Of a stretch of DNA of 38,524 nucleotides, positions 36,878 through 38,524 are shown piece by piece. The translations under genes were made by a program, and so were the position numbers. The notes beneath the pieces were generated by a model. It had not been told where the DNA came from and did no database searches. It worked only from the letters and a program-made list of their open reading frames with translations. Numbering within the stretch: the stretch's first letter is position 1; every line of letters starts with the position of its first letter. The stretch comes from Kordiimonas sp. (GTDB taxonomy: Bacteria > Pseudomonadota > Alphaproteobacteria > Sphingomonadales > Emcibacteraceae): NCBI GenBank assembly GCA_002700365.1, contig PADB01000003.1, positions 1 through 38,524 of the forward strand, read 5' to 3'.

Positions 36878-36902
36878 CTTAAGGCACTTGGTGTGCCTTA
36901 AG
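36878..36902 (-). repeat. Perfect inverted repeat overlapping the rlmB stop codon
   Basis: CTTAAGGCAC and GTGCCTTAAG form a 10-bp stem with a 5-nt loop that includes the TAA stop codon of rlmB. No T run follows in the minus direction, so it is not a classical terminator. It may protect the 3' end or affect release at the stop. Confidence 0.55.
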
Positions 36903-37920
36903 TTGTATTTGTTCTGCGGGAAAAGTCATATAAGGCGATTGCCGCCGCATTGGAGACGTTCAGGCTTTCGACAGTACGGGTAATAGGGAGACGTACGGTA
37001 AGGTCGCAATGTTCTTTGGTGCCTTTACGCAAACCTTTTCCTTCAGCACCGAGGACAAGTGCCAAATGCCGCCCGAGGTCGGCTTTGTCAATATCCGTGG
37101 TAGCGTAGCCATCAAGGCCTATACGCCAGTAACCCATATCCGACAATTGATCCAGGGCGCGTGCAAGGTTAATGACACGCACCCAGGGCAAGGCTTCTAA
37201 CGCTCCGGAAGCAGATTTTGCCAGTGCCCCTGATTCCGGCGGGCTGTTGCGATCTGTCGTGACCAGAGCACATGCGCCAAAGGCACTGGCAGAGCGAATA
37301 ATTGCGCCAACATTCTGCGGATCGGTGACCTGATCTAATACCATCACAAATTGACCTTTATCTGCTGAAGTGATTTGGCAGGCATCTTCGAGCGCGATGG
37401 ACGGCAAAGGTTTTGTCAGCAGGGCGATCCCCTGATGGACCGATTGTTCAGGAAGTAAATGATCTAACTGTGCCGGGGGCATTAACTCTACGGGTGGAAG
37501 GTCATGGTGCTGAATGATTTCTGTCAGAAGGGGGTGGTATTCATTGCTATGGCGGTCAGAGACGATCAGGCGTTTCAGTTGACGTGCCGAATTGGTCAGG
37601 GCGGACAGGACCGCATGGCGACCATAGAGCCACAGGTCATTGCGGCCTGCATTTTGATTAAGGGCTGATGGGCTTTGTAGTGTTGAATGAGCCCTTTTCT
37701 GGTGTGCGTTGGTGTTCTGGAGTCTGCCCTGTTCAGTTTTTTGGGGTGTATTGGGGCCGGGTTTCTGATGCCGGCGAGATGTATTGGACTGGTTTTGCGC
37801 GTTATCGCGGGTCGCAGATTCCACCTTTTGCCTTGCGTGACGCTGTTGCCCGCGCCGCGTTTTTTGGGTCGCGCTTTTCGGTTGTTTCCGGGAGGCTGTG
37901 TTTTTTTTGTTTTTTGACAT
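36898..37920 (-). CDS. rlmB: 23S rRNA (guanosine-2'-O-)-methyltransferase, RlmB type (TrmH family)
   Basis: 340 residues. The C-terminal 245 residues are a SpoU/TrmH enzyme: substrate-binding domain from LYGRHAVLSAL (about residue 98), then the SAM-knot motifs NVGAIIRSASAFG, LVLGAEGKGLR and LPITRTVESLNVSNAAAIALY. It methylates G2251 of 23S rRNA (E. coli numbering). The first 90 or so residues are a basic, Lys-, Arg-, Gln- and Asn-rich low-complexity tail without fold, longer than in most homologues, possibly an RNA-binding arm. It is divergent from tRNA-Tyr. Confidence 0.9.
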   Translation of the reverse strand: MSKNKKNTASRKQPKSATQKTRRGQQRHARQKVESATRDNAQNQSNTSRRHQKPGPNTPQKTEQGRLQNTNAHQKRAHSTLQSPSALNQNAGRNDLWLYGRHAVLSALTNSARQLKRLIVSDRHSNEYHPLLTEIIQHHDLPPVELMPPAQLDHLLPEQSVHQGIALLTKPLPSIALEDACQITSADKGQFVMVLDQVTDPQNVGAIIRSASAFGACALVTTDRNSPPESGALAKSASGALEALPWVRVINLARALDQLSDMGYWRIGLDGYATTDIDKADLGRHLALVLGAEGKGLRKGTKEHCDLTVRLPITRTVESLNVSNAAAIALYDFSRRTNTT

Positions 37921-38020
37921 TATTTTTCGCGTTTCTGTTGTGCTGGCCTATAGATAAGCGCATTCATAAACAGAGTGTAAGGCTTTTTTTGAAAAGCGTC
38001 ATTTTCTTGTCAAATTAACG

Positions 38021-38050
38021 TTGACATCGACCTAGAAATGCTCATATTGC
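38021..38050 (+). promoter_or_regulatory. Sigma-70 promoter of the tRNA-Tyr - tRNA-Gly - tuf unit
   Basis: TTGACA at 38021-38026 and TATTGC at 38045-38050, with an 18-bp spacer (a CATATT at 38043-38048 is a 16-bp alternative). It lies 43 nt before the tRNA-Tyr 5' end. Confidence 0.6.
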
Positions 38051-38092
38051 GGCTTCACGGCTGTTGCTGTTTCTGCAATAACCGTACATTAC

Positions 38093-38177
38093 GGAGGGGT
38101 GGCTGAGCGGTCAAAAGCAGCGGACTGTAAATCCGCCGACATTGTCTACGCAGGTTCGAATCCTGCCCCCTCCACCA
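38093..38177 (+). tRNA. tRNA-Tyr (anticodon GTA)
   Basis: 85 nt including the encoded CCA. Acceptor GGAGGGG / CCCCTCC, anticodon GTA in the loop of the CGGA-CTGTAAA-TCCG arm, long class II variable arm, T-loop TTCGAAT. Confidence 0.95.
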
Positions 38178-38222
38178 TAGTATTTCTGCAAAGTAATGCA
38201 GAACGTGTTAAGTATGAACTAT

Positions 38223-38296
38223 GCGGGTGTAGTTCAATGGTAGAACCCCAGCCTTCCAAGCTGGTCGTGTGGGTTCGATTCCCATCACCCGCTCCA
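38223..38296 (+). tRNA. tRNA-Gly (anticodon TCC)
   Basis: 74 nt including the encoded CCA. Acceptor GCGGGTG / CACCCGC, anticodon TCC within CAGCC-TTCCAA-GCTG, T-loop TTCGATT. It follows tRNA-Tyr by 45 nt and is probably cotranscribed with it and tuf. Confidence 0.95.
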
Positions 38297-38419
38297 AATT
38301 GTAGAGTATCGCAATGGCGGATGTCAGGGCGAGGCTCTTTTTGACGATGAGCGCGGATTGTCCGCATTTGATATTTAAAATACGAACTCTGCCGATAGGC
38401 CGAGTGAACTTGGTGGTAA

Positions 38420-38524
<105 letters not shown>

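Overview
The window reads as chromosomal DNA of an alphaproteobacterium with moderate GC. The organism evidence is the start of an EF-Tu gene preceded by tRNA-Tyr and tRNA-Gly, a class III (glutathione-dependent) alcohol dehydrogenase, an alphaproteobacterial-type cold-shock protein, TonB-dependent outer-membrane uptake and several Rieske oxygenases. A marine lineage such as the Emcibacterales, Kordiimonadales or Sneathiellales would fit, but that is a guess. Most of the window (about 1.5-36.5 kb) is an accessory aromatic-catabolism region; housekeeping genes lie at the right end.

Layout. 1-1556: an AT-rich edge with two unrecognised small genes and an ORF remnant. 1.5-5 kb: an aryl-CoA ligase and an odd soluble chemoreceptor (signalling domain first, sensor last). 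5.2-7.5 kb: a three-gene meta-cleavage operon, a RidA-type deaminase followed by the catalytic and non-catalytic subunits of a 2-aminophenol 1,6-dioxygenase-like LigB enzyme. 7.5-9.5 kb: two paralogous AraC regulators that converge on that operon. 9.7-11.9 kb: a CapA-like metallophosphatase-fold protein and an intradiol dioxygenase in one operon. 12.5-14.4 kb: alpha and beta subunits of a Rieske ring-hydroxylating dioxygenase. 14.6-16.7 kb: a LysR regulator divergent from frmA/adhC. 16.9-19.2 kb: cold-shock protein, dienelactone hydrolase and a meta-cleavage-product hydrolase. 19.2-23.8 kb: a broken AraC gene, malonyl-CoA synthetase, an outer-membrane porin and a CREST-type membrane hydrolase. 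23.9-27.3 kb: an hpaF-hpaE-succinate-semialdehyde dehydrogenase operon (homoprotocatechuate-type lower pathway). 27.3-29.9 kb: rimO and an MBL-fold hydrolase. 30.2-36.5 kb: a second Rieske oxygenase, its AraC regulator, a TonB-dependent receptor and an IclR regulator. 36.6-38.5 kb: tRNA-Thr, rlmB, tRNA-Tyr, tRNA-Gly and the 5' end of tuf.

How it may work together (inference). A porin and a TonB receptor admit the substrate. Rieske oxygenases attack the ring, without a reductase or ferredoxin encoded here. The aminophenol-type extradiol enzyme or the intradiol enzyme opens the ring. RidA, HpaE, HpaF and the semialdehyde dehydrogenase could then carry an amino-substituted ring-fission product to succinate. 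The unusual combination is aminophenol-type ring cleavage plus deaminase next to a homoprotocatechuate-type lower pathway, with no hpaD, hpaG, hpaH or hpaI in view. This is the best candidate here for an undescribed pathway. At least six regulators (two paired AraC, one more AraC, LysR, IclR and an AraC remnant) suggest several independently acquired modules.
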